From: Defluviitaleaceae bacterium
Lineage (GTDB): Bacteria > Bacillota > Clostridia > Lachnospirales > WQUN01
DNA length: 43,253 bases
Assembly (NCBI GenBank): GCA_009785605.1
Contig: WQVY01000014.1
Location: 1-43,253 of the forward strand
Reading direction: 5' to 3'
This document shows positions 7,188 through 16,855 of the stretch, piece by piece. A program made the translations under genes and the position numbers. The notes under the pieces are model-generated. The model was not told the DNA's origin. It worked only from the letters and a program-made list of their open reading frames with translations, and ran no database searches. Numbering within the stretch: position 1 is the stretch's first letter; each line of letters begins with the position of its first letter.

Positions 7188-10133
7188 ATGAAAAACAAAA
7201 AGATACGTTTAAGATTTGTCATACTCGCGATTATAGTAGTTATCTTTATTGCCCTTATCCCTGTATTTGCACGCGGTGAGTCCGGGCTACCCGCTGTGCA
7301 TATTGGGGCAATAGGTAACGAATATATAGAGGCCAGTTACGCCCTGCATCTAGCCGCCCGTGGGTGGGAAGGTGTGTTCGCAGATGACGAGATTCATATC
7401 GACTTAACCACCGCCAGGTCTGAAACAATGCCCATTAATTTTTATTACGATGCAGTAATAACAGAAAACAGAGGGTATGTTACTTTCGAGTTTAATGTTA
7501 GCACCCCTGGGTTTTATAATTTGTTTGTAGAATATATGCCAATGCCAGGAGCCTATGCCAACATAGAGCGCCGGATACTTATAAACGACGAGATACAACA
7601 CTTTGGGATGGAACAGATATTGTTCATGCGAAGCTTTGACAATACCGGCGGCGGCCCCATAGAAATGCGTGGCGGCAACGAAGTACGCCCACAACCCATA
7701 GAAGTTTTTGAATGGGCCGGTGTTTATGTAAACGACTCTAGAAGACGCACCCCCAACCCCTATAGGATCTACTTGCCCGCGGGCCGCAACACCATAACAG
7801 TCCAATCTTTGCGTGAGTCCATGATGATTAACAGCTTAATCTTCCGCGAGGCTCATATCCCCCTACCCTTTGCCGAGCTAACACGGCGTGGGCCCAATTA
7901 TCAGGGCCCCCCCATATCTGGCCAAGCAGAGCGTATGCATGGTGCAACCCATGCGGTGTTTAAATCTTCACGTTCTATTATTAATCAAGTTGACTTTGTT
8001 AACCCAGACACATATCCCAGTCACCCATACCGCTTTAGGTTTAACACCATTGGCGGCGACTCGTGGCGCAACCCTGCCGAGACTATCTCCTGGGATATTT
8101 ACGCACCACACGACGGATACTACGGTATAACTTTCCGCGCACGCCAGCATACAAACCGCGGGGTTATTTCCTTCCGCCGCCTATGGGTAAATGGCGAAGT
8201 CCCGTTTGCCGAAGCTCAGGCGCTGGGCTTTCCGCATTCGCCCCATTTTGTCCAATATGGGATATATGATGCCAATGGCCAGACTATGCCCATATGGCTT
8301 AATGCGGGCATAAACCACATAACACTGGAAAATGTACTGGGTGAGCTGGCTGGCCCACTGTCAACAGTAGAGTATGCCTTAAGCTTACTCAACGACTTGT
8401 ACAGGCGCATTATCCAAATAACAACCGAAAGACCTGACCGCTTTATCGACTATCGAATAGAGCATCATGTACCTATATATGAAGAAACACTGCTACGAGT
8501 CATCGACTTGCTTTCGGAGACGATGGACATAGTTATAGCCATGAATGACGGCGAACGCAGTGCCAACACCAGTTTATTAGAGATGATGATAATCCAAGCT
8601 CGGCGCATGGTGGCCAACCCAGGCGACATAGCGCGTGAACTGGTAAACCTCAACAACAATATATCCAGCGTAGGCGAATGGGTTATTAATGTATCCGAAA
8701 TGCCTCTAGAAATTGACTCGATAACACTACACAACCCATCAGAGCCTTATACCCCGTCCAGGGCAAGCTTGTGGCAACGTTTTACACATGCGGTTATGAG
8801 ACTTGGGGCTACATTCGTGATAGACGAAAGCTTTCTTGGGGAAGGCGATGTGCCTGGTGATGCTGTAACCGTGTGGATACCATCTGGGCGTGACCCTGCC
8901 ATGATTTTGCAAAACTTACTTGTTAGCGATTTTATGCCCACAACTGACATACCTGTTAATTTGCAGCTTATCCCAGTTGATGTTGTTATACCGGCAACGC
9001 TTTCTGGTATTGGGCCGGATGTAGTGCTTAATATGACCATAGACAATGTTGTCAACTTCGCGATGCGTAACGCCCTTGTACCCCTTAACACCATGCCTGG
9101 CTGGGATGAATTTTCGCAGCAGTTTTGGCCAGCGGGTCTTGAGACGGTTTACTATTTTGGCAACTTTTATGGCGTGCCAGAGACAATGTCGTTTTTGATG
9201 ATGTATATGCGCGACGATATCCTTGCGGAAGTAGGCATAGAAGCACCACGTACTTGGGATGAGTTTAAACAAGCTATCGTGCGTCTCAACCAGTTTAACT
9301 ATGATGTATTTGTGCCCGAAACTTCAACGGCATGGATGGCGCTTTTCCCGACGCTATTGTTCCAGCATGGTGGGCATCTTTTCCTTGGAGAAGGACCAAC
9401 ATATGGGATAGCCAGCGCATTGTACAGCCAGGCCGCGATGGAAGCGTTTCATACCTACACTAATATGTACACGGCCTTTGGCGTACCGCTTAGGGTTAAT
9501 TTTGTAAACCGCTTCCGCACCGGCGAGATACCACTGGGTATAGCGGATTACACATTCTTTAACACATTGGAAGTGTTTGCGCCGGAGATACGCGGGCTAT
9601 GGTCTTTTGCACCGCTTCCAGGGCTGCCACAACCAGACGGTACCATCAACAACAAAACCGTTGCAGGTGCTTTTCACACTGTTTTGCTTGCTAACGATGA
9701 CCCGCAGGTCGAGCACAATGGCTGGGAGTTTATACGCTGGTGGCTGTCTACAGAGACGCAGGTATCCTTTGGGCTACAGCTAGAAGCTGTGCTTGGGACT
9801 GCCGGGCGCTATGCAACCTCCCAACGGGCAGTATTAGAAAGGCTTCCTTGGGCACCAGATGTCGCAGATGTATTAGTAGAACAGTTTGAAAACGTTGTAG
9901 GGATGCGCGGGGTACCCGGTTCGTACATGGTCCCTCGTATGGTGGACTATGCGTTTAGGGCTGTTGTTACCAATGACAGTGCCCTAAGCCCCCGCCAGGC
10001 CCTTCACATGAATATCTTTGAAATTGACCGCGAGCTCACACGTAGGCGGCTGGAGTTTGACATGGTCACGGTCCACGACCACCCAGAATATTTGCCAGAT
10101 TTTATGCAGCATCAGTTTACGGGTAGGAGATAG
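7188..10133 (+). CDS. Solute-binding protein fused to N-terminal sugar-binding-like domains
   Basis: This 981-residue protein has an N-terminal signal or membrane anchor (hydrophobic residues about 9-30, no lipobox Cys), then two beta-rich regions that look like carbohydrate-binding (galactose-binding-like) domains at about 40-235 and 250-395. A helical linker follows, then a family 1 extracellular solute-binding domain at about 530-960, with typical features such as GIGPDVVL, NFYGVPETMSFLMMYMRDDIL and TWDEFKQAI. It should bind glycans at the cell surface and pass them to the permeases encoded next. The upstream GTG at 7173 lies in the GGTGGAGGAGAG ribosome binding site, so ATG 7188 is the start. 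Fusion of glycan-binding modules to a solute-binding protein is unusual. Confidence 0.82.
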   Translation: MKNKKIRLRFVILAIIVVIFIALIPVFARGESGLPAVHIGAIGNEYIEASYALHLAARGWEGVFADDEIHIDLTTARSETMPINFYYDAVITENRGYVTFEFNVSTPGFYNLFVEYMPMPGAYANIERRILINDEIQHFGMEQILFMRSFDNTGGGPIEMRGGNEVRPQPIEVFEWAGVYVNDSRRRTPNPYRIYLPAGRNTITVQSLRESMMINSLIFREAHIPLPFAELTRRGPNYQGPPISGQAERMHGATHAVFKSSRSIINQVDFVNPDTYPSHPYRFRFNTIGGDSWRNPAETISWDIYAPHDGYYGITFRARQHTNRGVISFRRLWVNGEVPFAEAQALGFPHSPHFVQYGIYDANGQTMPIWLNAGINHITLENVLGELAGPLSTVEYALSLLNDLYRRIIQITTERPDRFIDYRIEHHVPIYEETLLRVIDLLSETMDIVIAMNDGERSANTSLLEMMIIQARRMVANPGDIARELVNLNNNISSVGEWVINVSEMPLEIDSITLHNPSEPYTPSRASLWQRFTHAVMRLGATFVIDESFLGEGDVPGDAVTVWIPSGRDPAMILQNLLVSDFMPTTDIPVNLQLIPVDVVIPATLSGIGPDVVLNMTIDNVVNFAMRNALVPLNTMPGWDEFSQQFWPAGLETVYYFGNFYGVPETMSFLMMYMRDDILAEVGIEAPRTWDEFKQAIVRLNQFNYDVFVPETSTAWMALFPTLLFQHGGHLFLGEGPTYGIASALYSQAAMEAFHTYTNMYTAFGVPLRVNFVNRFRTGEIPLGIADYTFFNTLEVFAPEIRGLWSFAPLPGLPQPDGTINNKTVAGAFHTVLLANDDPQVEHNGWEFIRWWLSTETQVSFGLQLEAVLGTAGRYATSQRAVLERLPWAPDVADVLVEQFENVVGMRGVPGSYMVPRMVDYAFRAVVTNDSALSPRQALHMNIFEIDRELTRRRLEFDMVTVHDHPEYLPDFMQHQFTGRR

Positions 10134-10156
10134 AGCGGAAGAATGGAGATTGATAT

Positions 10157-11077
10157 ATGAAAAGTGTAGCCGCACCAAGAAGAAGAACCGGGTTTGCCGC
10201 CGTATGGAACGAGCATAAAGGCAAATATATTCTTATTATCCCGTTTGTATTAATTTTCTTTGTGTTTACCTTTATACCGGTTGTTATGTCTATATTCATC
10301 AGCTTTACGGATTTTAATATGCTAGAAACGCCCCGTTTTGTAGGGGCCATGAACTATATAAACCTCTTTACCAATGATGCAGTTTTCTTGGTTGCGCTGC
10401 AAAACACGTTGTTCTTGGCCTTGGTTACCGGCCCGGCCAGTTACTTGTTGTGTTTTATTTTTGCTTGGCTTATTAATGGCTTGCCCAACAAAATACGCGC
10501 AGTTTTGACCTTGGTGTTTTATGCGCCAAGTATATCTGGTAGTGCATTCCTTATTTGGGGGCTTATTTTCCATTCGGACTCTAACGGTTTTGCCAACGCC
10601 TGGCTTATGCGCATAGGCCTTACGCAAGGGCCAATATGGTTTTTTGATACCAGGCAGTACATTATGCCCATTATTATACTGGTACAGTTGTGGCTAAGTC
10701 TTGGAGTTAGCTTCCTTGCTTTTATCGCGGGTCTCAAAAATGTAGACACCGCCCTATACGAATCCGGCTCAATAGACGGCATAACAAACCGCTGGCAAGA
10801 GCTTTGGTTTATTACTTTGCCATCTATGAAGCCGCAATTGTTGTTTGGCGCGGTCATGCAAATTACTATTGCATTCTCTATTTCGGATATTTCCATGGAG
10901 CTTGCGGGCTTCCCGTCATTTGAATATGCGGCTCATACTATTTTGGTACATTTGCATGATTTTGGCTCTATCCGTATGGAGATGGGGTATGCATCCGCTA
11001 TCGCTACTATCTTGTTTTTTATGATGGTACTTACAAACTTACTTGTACAAAAATTGCTTAGAAGGGTGGGAGAATGA
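10157..11077 (+). CDS. Sugar ABC transporter permease (MalF/UgpA type)
   Basis: The 306-residue protein has six predicted membrane spans and the cytoplasmic EAA loop, seen as ESGSIDGITNRWQELWFITLP (about residues 201-221), which docks to the transporter ATPase. It pairs with the next gene, whose ATG overlaps this stop (ATGA at 11074-11077). With the upstream binding proteins it forms an importer for an oligosaccharide. No ATPase gene is in the cluster, so a shared MsmX-like ATPase is inferred. Confidence 0.92.
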   Translation: MKSVAAPRRRTGFAAVWNEHKGKYILIIPFVLIFFVFTFIPVVMSIFISFTDFNMLETPRFVGAMNYINLFTNDAVFLVALQNTLFLALVTGPASYLLCFIFAWLINGLPNKIRAVLTLVFYAPSISGSAFLIWGLIFHSDSNGFANAWLMRIGLTQGPIWFFDTRQYIMPIIILVQLWLSLGVSFLAFIAGLKNVDTALYESGSIDGITNRWQELWFITLPSMKPQLLFGAVMQITIAFSISDISMELAGFPSFEYAAHTILVHLHDFGSIRMEMGYASAIATILFFMMVLTNLLVQKLLRRVGE

Positions 11078-11997
11078 TGCAAGGTCTAGTCAAACCTAAG
11101 CGCCGTCCGTTTCCCCTGTTTGTGACGATAGGCGGTTATTGGCAACGCTTTAAGTTTAAGCGTAAGGGCCGGTCATTGGCTATGGATATTGTGTTGGCGG
11201 CGTTTCTTGCACTTTTTGGTATCCTTAGTATTTGGCCGCTGATATTTATTGCCAACAACGCATTTAAGCCCTTAAACGAGATTCTTTTATTCCCGCCCAG
11301 GCTGTTTGTTATAAACCCTACCTTGGCCAATTTCCAGGATTTAGCGTTGGTTATGACCAACTCTTGGATACCGTTGTCACGATATATCTTTAATACATTT
11401 TTTATCACTATTGCCGGGGTTACCGGGGTGGTACTTGTGGGCTCTATGGCGGCGTTTCCTTTGGCTAAGTACACTTTTCCGGGGAGCCGTTTGCTTAACC
11501 ATATCGTTGTTTATGCACTTATGTTTAACGCCACCGTAACCGCTATCCCCAACTTTATCATCATGACCCGTATAGGCTTTGTTGATTCGCATCTTGCTGT
11601 TATCCTGCCTGCCCTTGGCGGGACGCTTGGTGTTTTTATTATGCGGAGTTTTATGTCCCAGTTACCAGACTCTCTTGTTGAAGCCGCAAAAATTGACGGT
11701 GCGGGCGAGCTTAAAATTTATTGGATGGTGGCCATGCCGCTTGCAAAAGCTGCTTGGATTACGCTAATTATCTTAGCGATACAACAGTTTTGGGGTGCTA
11801 CCGGCGCGACATTCCTATATACAGAGAGTTTGAAACCCGTATCCTTTGCGCTTACGCAGATTGTACAGGTAGGTGTGGCACGGCAAGGGGTTTTTGCGGC
11901 AGCACAGCTCATAATGCTATTGCCACCTGTGCTTGTGTTTGTCATCTCCCAATCCAACGTGCTAGAAGCAATGGCTACATCCGGGATAAAAGGGTAG
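11074..11997 (+). CDS. Sugar ABC transporter permease (MalG/UgpE type)
   Basis: The 307-residue protein carries a positively charged N-terminus, about six membrane spans and the EAA loop EAAKIDGAGELKIYWMVAMP, typical of MalG-like permeases. Its start overlaps the stop of the MalF-like partner by four bases, a sign of coupled translation. It forms the second half of the first permease pair of the operon. Confidence 0.92.
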   Translation: MMQGLVKPKRRPFPLFVTIGGYWQRFKFKRKGRSLAMDIVLAAFLALFGILSIWPLIFIANNAFKPLNEILLFPPRLFVINPTLANFQDLALVMTNSWIPLSRYIFNTFFITIAGVTGVVLVGSMAAFPLAKYTFPGSRLLNHIVVYALMFNATVTAIPNFIIMTRIGFVDSHLAVILPALGGTLGVFIMRSFMSQLPDSLVEAAKIDGAGELKIYWMVAMPLAKAAWITLIILAIQQFWGATGATFLYTESLKPVSFALTQIVQVGVARQGVFAAAQLIMLLPPVLVFVISQSNVLEAMATSGIKG

Positions 11998-12048
11998 GAC
12001 ACATGAAAATAAAGACAGCCCTACATGGGCCAGTTAGGGGGCTTGGCA

Positions 12049-13593
12049 TTGTATAAAAAATTTAGCAGGCTGGCAGCGCTTGCCTTAGCTACAATAATAC
12101 TAAGCAGCACTACAGTGTATGCCGAGACAACAAGACGATTTAATTACACCTACGGCGGCATAACGTTTATAGAGAACACAGTTTCCGCATTCGAGTTGGC
12201 CAGGGTCATAGACCGTAGTTATTTGCCCGTCCCGTTCGAAAGAGCGGACGATATAAATGTAGGTGGCGGCAGGATATTTATCGCCGACAGCCTTGCCGGG
12301 CGTGTAAATGTGCTGTGTGCATATGATTATAGCTTTATAACCTCGCTTAGGCTTATGCGTGACCCCGACGGGCGCATAAGTACCGACCCTGCAACTGGCG
12401 AACAAGTTATGCTAGACAGCCCAGAAGGTGTTTTTTTCAACGAATCGTTAAACCTATTGTTTATTGCCGATACCGCCGCGGAGCGTATTGTCGTGCTTAA
12501 CGGGGATGACTATACCCTAGTAACAGAAATAACCCGGCCATACAACATGGTAGGTAACACAGCATTTAGGCCCAACAGGCTGGTTGTAGATGATGCCGGG
12601 CGTATTTTCTTTTTGGTGCATGGCAGCTCTGAAGGGATAGTTGTTTTGGAACCAGACGGCGACTTTGCCAGGTACTTTGGCACAAACAGGCCTTCTATGA
12701 GCCCAATAGAGTTTTTTTGGCGATCCATGGCCACTGCAGAACAGCGCGAGCAAATGGCCCGTTCTTTCGCGCCGCCATTTTCCGGTATTGATATAGACCC
12801 AAGCGGCTTTATTTACGCCACAACCGCAGACAACTCCGTACAACAGATGATATTCCGCTTCAATGCCCGGGGAGATAATGTAATACGTGATACGGGCTTT
12901 GTCGGGCTTAGGGGCGATGTTGTAATTTTCTTTTCGGACTTGGCATACCAGTCTGAGTTTCAGGCTGTATCTGTTACGGATTTTGGGGTGTATGCTGTAG
13001 TTGACAGTGTGCGCGGCCGGGTTTGGGTTTATGACTTTGACGGGCATATAATTTCAATTTTTGGCCAGCTAAGCGATACTCTCGGCGGGCTGAGAGAGCC
13101 GTCGTCCCTTGCATGGAACGGTTTTGACCTACTACTGGCAGACCGGGCCATGGGGGTAATAAACGTTTACACACCCAACCGTTTTGGCCATGCGGCACTT
13201 ATGGCCAACTACCATGCATATCACGGCAACTGGGACGAGGCTACCCAGTACTACAGGGCCGCAGTATCACTTAATGCTACATTCTATGCGGCATACTCTG
13301 GCATAGGCCGCAACTATCTTATGCAGCGCCGCTACCGCGAGGCTATGTATTATTTCGACTTGGCATTTGACCAGGAGGGCTACTCCAGGGCATGGCAGGG
13401 GAGGCGCGGGGAGCTTATAGCAGATTGGTTTCCGCTTATAGCTATAATTATCGTGTCATTATCTGTCCTGCTTATATATTCCGAGGCGCGCTACCTTAGA
13501 AAAGCCGCCTACCAGGAAGGCCGTACCAACAAAAAAGTCAAATCCAAAAAAGAATGTAAAACTAAACAAAGCGAAGAGGCGGTGAATGTTTAA
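12049..13593 (+). CDS. Secreted NHL-repeat protein with TPR motif and C-terminal membrane anchor
   Basis: The start is uncertain. TTG at 12049 gives the best signal peptide (MYKKFSRLAALALATI, cleavage near VYAE) and follows TTAGGGGG at about seven bases; ATG at 12025 is in frame upstream. Residues about 45-380 contain repeated NHL/beta-propeller-like blades, for example DDINVGGGRIFIADS, SPEGVFFNESLNLLFIAD and REPSSLAWNGFDLLLAD. A TPR-like helical pair follows (GNWDEATQYYRAAVSLNATFY and RRYREAMYYFDLAF), then one membrane span and a Lys-rich tail inside the cell. The protein probably faces outward as a binding or scaffold protein. It abuts the YIP1-family gene with no gap and belongs to a conserved-looking NHL, YIP1, DUF5696, permease block. 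The exact function is unknown. Confidence 0.75.
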   Translation: MYKKFSRLAALALATIILSSTTVYAETTRRFNYTYGGITFIENTVSAFELARVIDRSYLPVPFERADDINVGGGRIFIADSLAGRVNVLCAYDYSFITSLRLMRDPDGRISTDPATGEQVMLDSPEGVFFNESLNLLFIADTAAERIVVLNGDDYTLVTEITRPYNMVGNTAFRPNRLVVDDAGRIFFLVHGSSEGIVVLEPDGDFARYFGTNRPSMSPIEFFWRSMATAEQREQMARSFAPPFSGIDIDPSGFIYATTADNSVQQMIFRFNARGDNVIRDTGFVGLRGDVVIFFSDLAYQSEFQAVSVTDFGVYAVVDSVRGRVWVYDFDGHIISIFGQLSDTLGGLREPSSLAWNGFDLLLADRAMGVINVYTPNRFGHAALMANYHAYHGNWDEATQYYRAAVSLNATFYAAYSGIGRNYLMQRRYREAMYYFDLAFDQEGYSRAWQGRRGELIADWFPLIAIIIVSLSVLLIYSEARYLRKAAYQEGRTNKKVKSKKECKTKQSEEAVNV

Positions 13594-14226
13594 ATGCGTA
13601 CCTTAGGTGCTGATCTTAAATTTTTGTTGTTCACTATTTTTCACCCCTTCGAAGGGTTTTATGAATTACGCTTTCGACGTAAGCGCAACTGGCCGCTTAT
13701 AGTTGTACTGCTTTTGATGGTAGGTATTGTTGAGATACTGGGTTTTTACCACATAGGCATGATTGCGCGCATGTCTAGGGGTTTTTATATTAACCCGCTG
13801 TTTGCTATCACTACATCTGTGTTCCCGTTTGTATTGTTTGCCGTAAGCAACTGGAGTGTTACTACATTGTTTGATGGCAACGGTAAGCTTGGGGATGTGT
13901 TTATGGTGATGGCATATGCCCTTGCCCCCAAGATTGTGCTTGACCTTGCCTTTATTGGCCTTAGCAACATCGTGACTATCCCTGAGCTGGCGCTTTTGTA
14001 TGCAATGGTGGCCGCTGGGTATGGCATTTTTGTGTTTTTGTTATTCTGCGGGCTATGTGTGGCTCATGAATACAACCCTGCAAAGTGCATTGTTACAATA
14101 CTGGCAACTATCGTGTCTGCTGTAATTCTTGTGTTTATTGGGGCTGTTTATTTGATTTTGATGGGCCGGCTTTTTGGCCTTATTACTACGGTGATTGCCG
14201 AAATAACACGACGGGGGTTGTTCTAG
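13594..14226 (+). CDS. YIP1-family integral membrane protein
   Basis: The 210-residue protein starts immediately after the previous stop. It has an N-terminal segment of the YIP1 type (FTIFHPFEGFYELRFRRKRNW) followed by about five membrane spans. Bacterial YIP1-domain proteins have no settled function. Here it sits between the NHL/TPR protein and the DUF5696 protein, so an accessory role in assembling or stabilising the second transporter is a reasonable guess from position only. Confidence 0.75.
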   Translation: MRTLGADLKFLLFTIFHPFEGFYELRFRRKRNWPLIVVLLLMVGIVEILGFYHIGMIARMSRGFYINPLFAITTSVFPFVLFAVSNWSVTTLFDGNGKLGDVFMVMAYALAPKIVLDLAFIGLSNIVTIPELALLYAMVAAGYGIFVFLLFCGLCVAHEYNPAKCIVTILATIVSAVILVFIGAVYLILMGRLFGLITTVIAEITRRGLF

Positions 14227-14227
14227 C

Positions 14228-16855
14228 GTGAAAAAACTTTGGGCAAGACTTAAAAAGATAAGCTTTGTGCAACTGGTTGCGCTGTTGGCCCTTATACCCA
14301 TATTTTATTTTGGTGGGCGGGCTTTGCTGCGGCTGACTATTTCTGCTACTGACCCGTTGCCGCTGTATAGGCCAGCGCTGGTTGACAGGGGGCCTCAAAT
14401 CCCCATGCATTCTGGTGTGGCGCAAGTGGCCAACAAAGCCGGTTACAACATGACCATTGATACATCTTCGCTTAACATCGCAATAACCCATGAAGATAGC
14501 CGGCGGGTGTGGAACACGCTGCCCTCAAACCCAGCGTTTCCGGCGGCAGCCAGGTCCCCAATAGTAGTACGCTTCCTTGGGGAAAATAGCGTCATGTACG
14601 AATGGGACGCATACTCCTTTGTTGTTGCAGAGGAGTTATTTGAGATTTTTCATATAGAAAACGGCGTCCAAGTTGTGTATCACTTCGAAGAAAACCAATC
14701 TACCCGCTTGATGGAATATATCCCGGCGCGCATAAAGTCCGAAAGATTTTATGAAGCGTTTATTGACCCTATTAACGCATTAGAAGAAGCCGGGGAGTTT
14801 GACCCGGTTAGGCTTGGGCAGATGCGCTCCGCCTTGGACATGGTATACCGCTACGACCATGTAGAGAGCGTGTATTTTTATGCCTTTGGCGGGCTGCCAC
14901 CAGCTCTGATGGTGTTTTTATTAATAGAAATGACATATCTGGTGGGATATGACCGCGAACAACTCATAGACGATATGACAGCTTTGAACCTGGATATATC
15001 TTTTACAGAGCCGGCAGAGTTTACAATAATCATAAACTACACAATAAGCCCAGAAGGGCACTTTATGGTAGATATCCCTACAGACCAACACATCGTACAA
15101 AACGACTTTTTCACACTGCAAAGTATTAGAATTTTCCCTGGTTTTGACGCGGCATATGCAGAAAGCAACGACGGGTTTATGTTTGTACCGGATGGTGCAG
15201 GCAAGCTAATCCGCATGGATACTTTTGATGGCCGCCGCTCTAGCTTTAACCGGCCGGTTTATAACAACACTATATTTGACCAGGATAATTTATTCTTCCG
15301 CTCACCTTTCGAAGAAGACTTGCATATGCCTGTGTTTGGCATGTGGCGTTACAACACTGCAGGTACTGCATCTGGCTTCTTTGGCATAGTTGAAAGAGGT
15401 GCGGAGACTTCTCATATAATCACAACACTACGTACCCCCACAACCGGTGGGGCCGGGCCGCAGTACAATGCGGTGTTTGCTGCGGTTGATACCATGCAGT
15501 TCTCTAGGGTGCGTATATTTGGTCCCTATTCTATGGAGGATGCCAGGTTCCTTGCTACTACTGGGCCACTTGACCCTCATATAACCGTGCGGTTTATGCT
15601 TTATCACGAGGACGCAGGTTATTATAGGTTTGCACGTGATTACAGGCAGTTTCTTATAAACAGGTATGACCTGGCTGTGACCTACGATAACCGTCCCAAG
15701 ATTTTTGTGGAGTTTTTGGGGGCATTTACAACTTTGCGCAATATTCTTGGGATAACTTATACTTCAGATTTTTCTATGACCAGCTTTGACCAGGCCAATG
15801 ACATACTAACAGGCTTCCGCGATGAGGGGATACCTGTTGTGTCCAATTTCCGGTATGGGCTCAACAGTGGCCGTACTAACAGGATAAGCGACAGGGCCAG
15901 GCCGGTACGCGCACTTGGAAGCAGGGCGGAGCTTGATAATTTACTCGCGCTTTCTATACCAGGCGAAGAAGTGTTTTTGGAAGCGAGTTTGATGCGCTTT
16001 CACCAAGTACCATGGCTATATAATCACCGCCGCTACCAAGTTGCGGACTTTTTTGGGGAACAAGGTGTGCGCATAGCACCTAACTGGAACCCCGGCGGCA
16101 CATTTTGGGGGACCGGTGCCTACTCTATGATGGGCTTTATCCATCCCAGATATTTGAACCATGTAGTGGATGGGTTTATGGCCGAGGCAGGAGGCTTCCC
16201 CAATCTTGCACTTATGGACTTTGGCTCGATGTTTTATGCCAGTTATGACCGCAGGGATATCGTTGGCCCGTTTGAGGCTAACCAGGGGGTTGTGATTCCT
16301 ATATTGGAATCTATCGCCCAAGAGCGGACTATTGTGCTTGATAACCCCAACGCAGACAGGATACGCTTTGCTACGTATTCTACCAACATCTCGCGGGAAT
16401 CTAGCGGTGCTGGGGTGTTTTATTCTACTATCCCGTTCCGCCAATTGGTCATGAGTGGTATTACGGAGTTTACTACCCTCAATGTAAACGGTGCGGCATC
16501 TGACCCGGAATACTTTTTACTTCAGGCCCTGGAACTAGGCGCGATTCCTAAGTTTTCGTTGTTTTATGAAAGCACAAGCACTCTGCTTCGCGCGGCTATT
16601 TCAGATTATATTGCCCACGAATATGGCAGAATACGAGACGACATTGTAGGCTTAGCTCATGCATACGCGGAGGCTTTTGCACAAATTGGTACCAAGGAAA
16701 TTGTTAACCATGAGATGCTTATGTCTAATGTTTTTGCTACGACTTATGTAAACGGGGTACGTGTGTATGTAAACTACAACCGCTTCCCTGTGTACTTGGA
16801 AGATGGCCGCCGCTTAGAGGCGTTAGACTTTGAAATTGTAGGAGGAAACCTATGA
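14228..16855 (+). CDS. DUF5696-like large membrane-anchored protein
   Basis: The 875-residue protein has one N-terminal membrane span (about 14-32) with a short Lys-rich cytoplasmic end, so the bulk lies outside. Residues about 60-480 are beta-rich, and residues about 480-780 resemble a TIM-barrel region, including FVEFLGAFTT, MDFGSMFYASYDRRDIVGPFEA and SIPGEEVFLEASLMRF. The overall pattern fits DUF5696 proteins, which accompany YIP1 and sugar permease genes in Firmicutes; I recognise this by pattern only. The barrel raises the possibility of a surface glycosidase, but no catalytic pair can be assigned. Its stop overlaps the next permease start (ATGA), so the proteins are made together. Confidence 0.65.
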   Translation: MKKLWARLKKISFVQLVALLALIPIFYFGGRALLRLTISATDPLPLYRPALVDRGPQIPMHSGVAQVANKAGYNMTIDTSSLNIAITHEDSRRVWNTLPSNPAFPAAARSPIVVRFLGENSVMYEWDAYSFVVAEELFEIFHIENGVQVVYHFEENQSTRLMEYIPARIKSERFYEAFIDPINALEEAGEFDPVRLGQMRSALDMVYRYDHVESVYFYAFGGLPPALMVFLLIEMTYLVGYDREQLIDDMTALNLDISFTEPAEFTIIINYTISPEGHFMVDIPTDQHIVQNDFFTLQSIRIFPGFDAAYAESNDGFMFVPDGAGKLIRMDTFDGRRSSFNRPVYNNTIFDQDNLFFRSPFEEDLHMPVFGMWRYNTAGTASGFFGIVERGAETSHIITTLRTPTTGGAGPQYNAVFAAVDTMQFSRVRIFGPYSMEDARFLATTGPLDPHITVRFMLYHEDAGYYRFARDYRQFLINRYDLAVTYDNRPKIFVEFLGAFTTLRNILGITYTSDFSMTSFDQANDILTGFRDEGIPVVSNFRYGLNSGRTNRISDRARPVRALGSRAELDNLLALSIPGEEVFLEASLMRFHQVPWLYNHRRYQVADFFGEQGVRIAPNWNPGGTFWGTGAYSMMGFIHPRYLNHVVDGFMAEAGGFPNLALMDFGSMFYASYDRRDIVGPFEANQGVVIPILESIAQERTIVLDNPNADRIRFATYSTNISRESSGAGVFYSTIPFRQLVMSGITEFTTLNVNGAASDPEYFLLQALELGAIPKFSLFYESTSTLLRAAISDYIAHEYGRIRDDIVGLAHAYAEAFAQIGTKEIVNHEMLMSNVFATTYVNGVRVYVNYNRFPVYLEDGRRLEALDFEIVGGNL

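Noticed and set aside
12003-12056. 17-codon ORF beginning at ATG 12003, between the MalG-like permease and the NHL gene
   Set aside because: It has a possible ribosome binding site but only 17 residues with no recognisable feature, and it overlaps the start of the NHL gene. Probably a coupling leader or chance.
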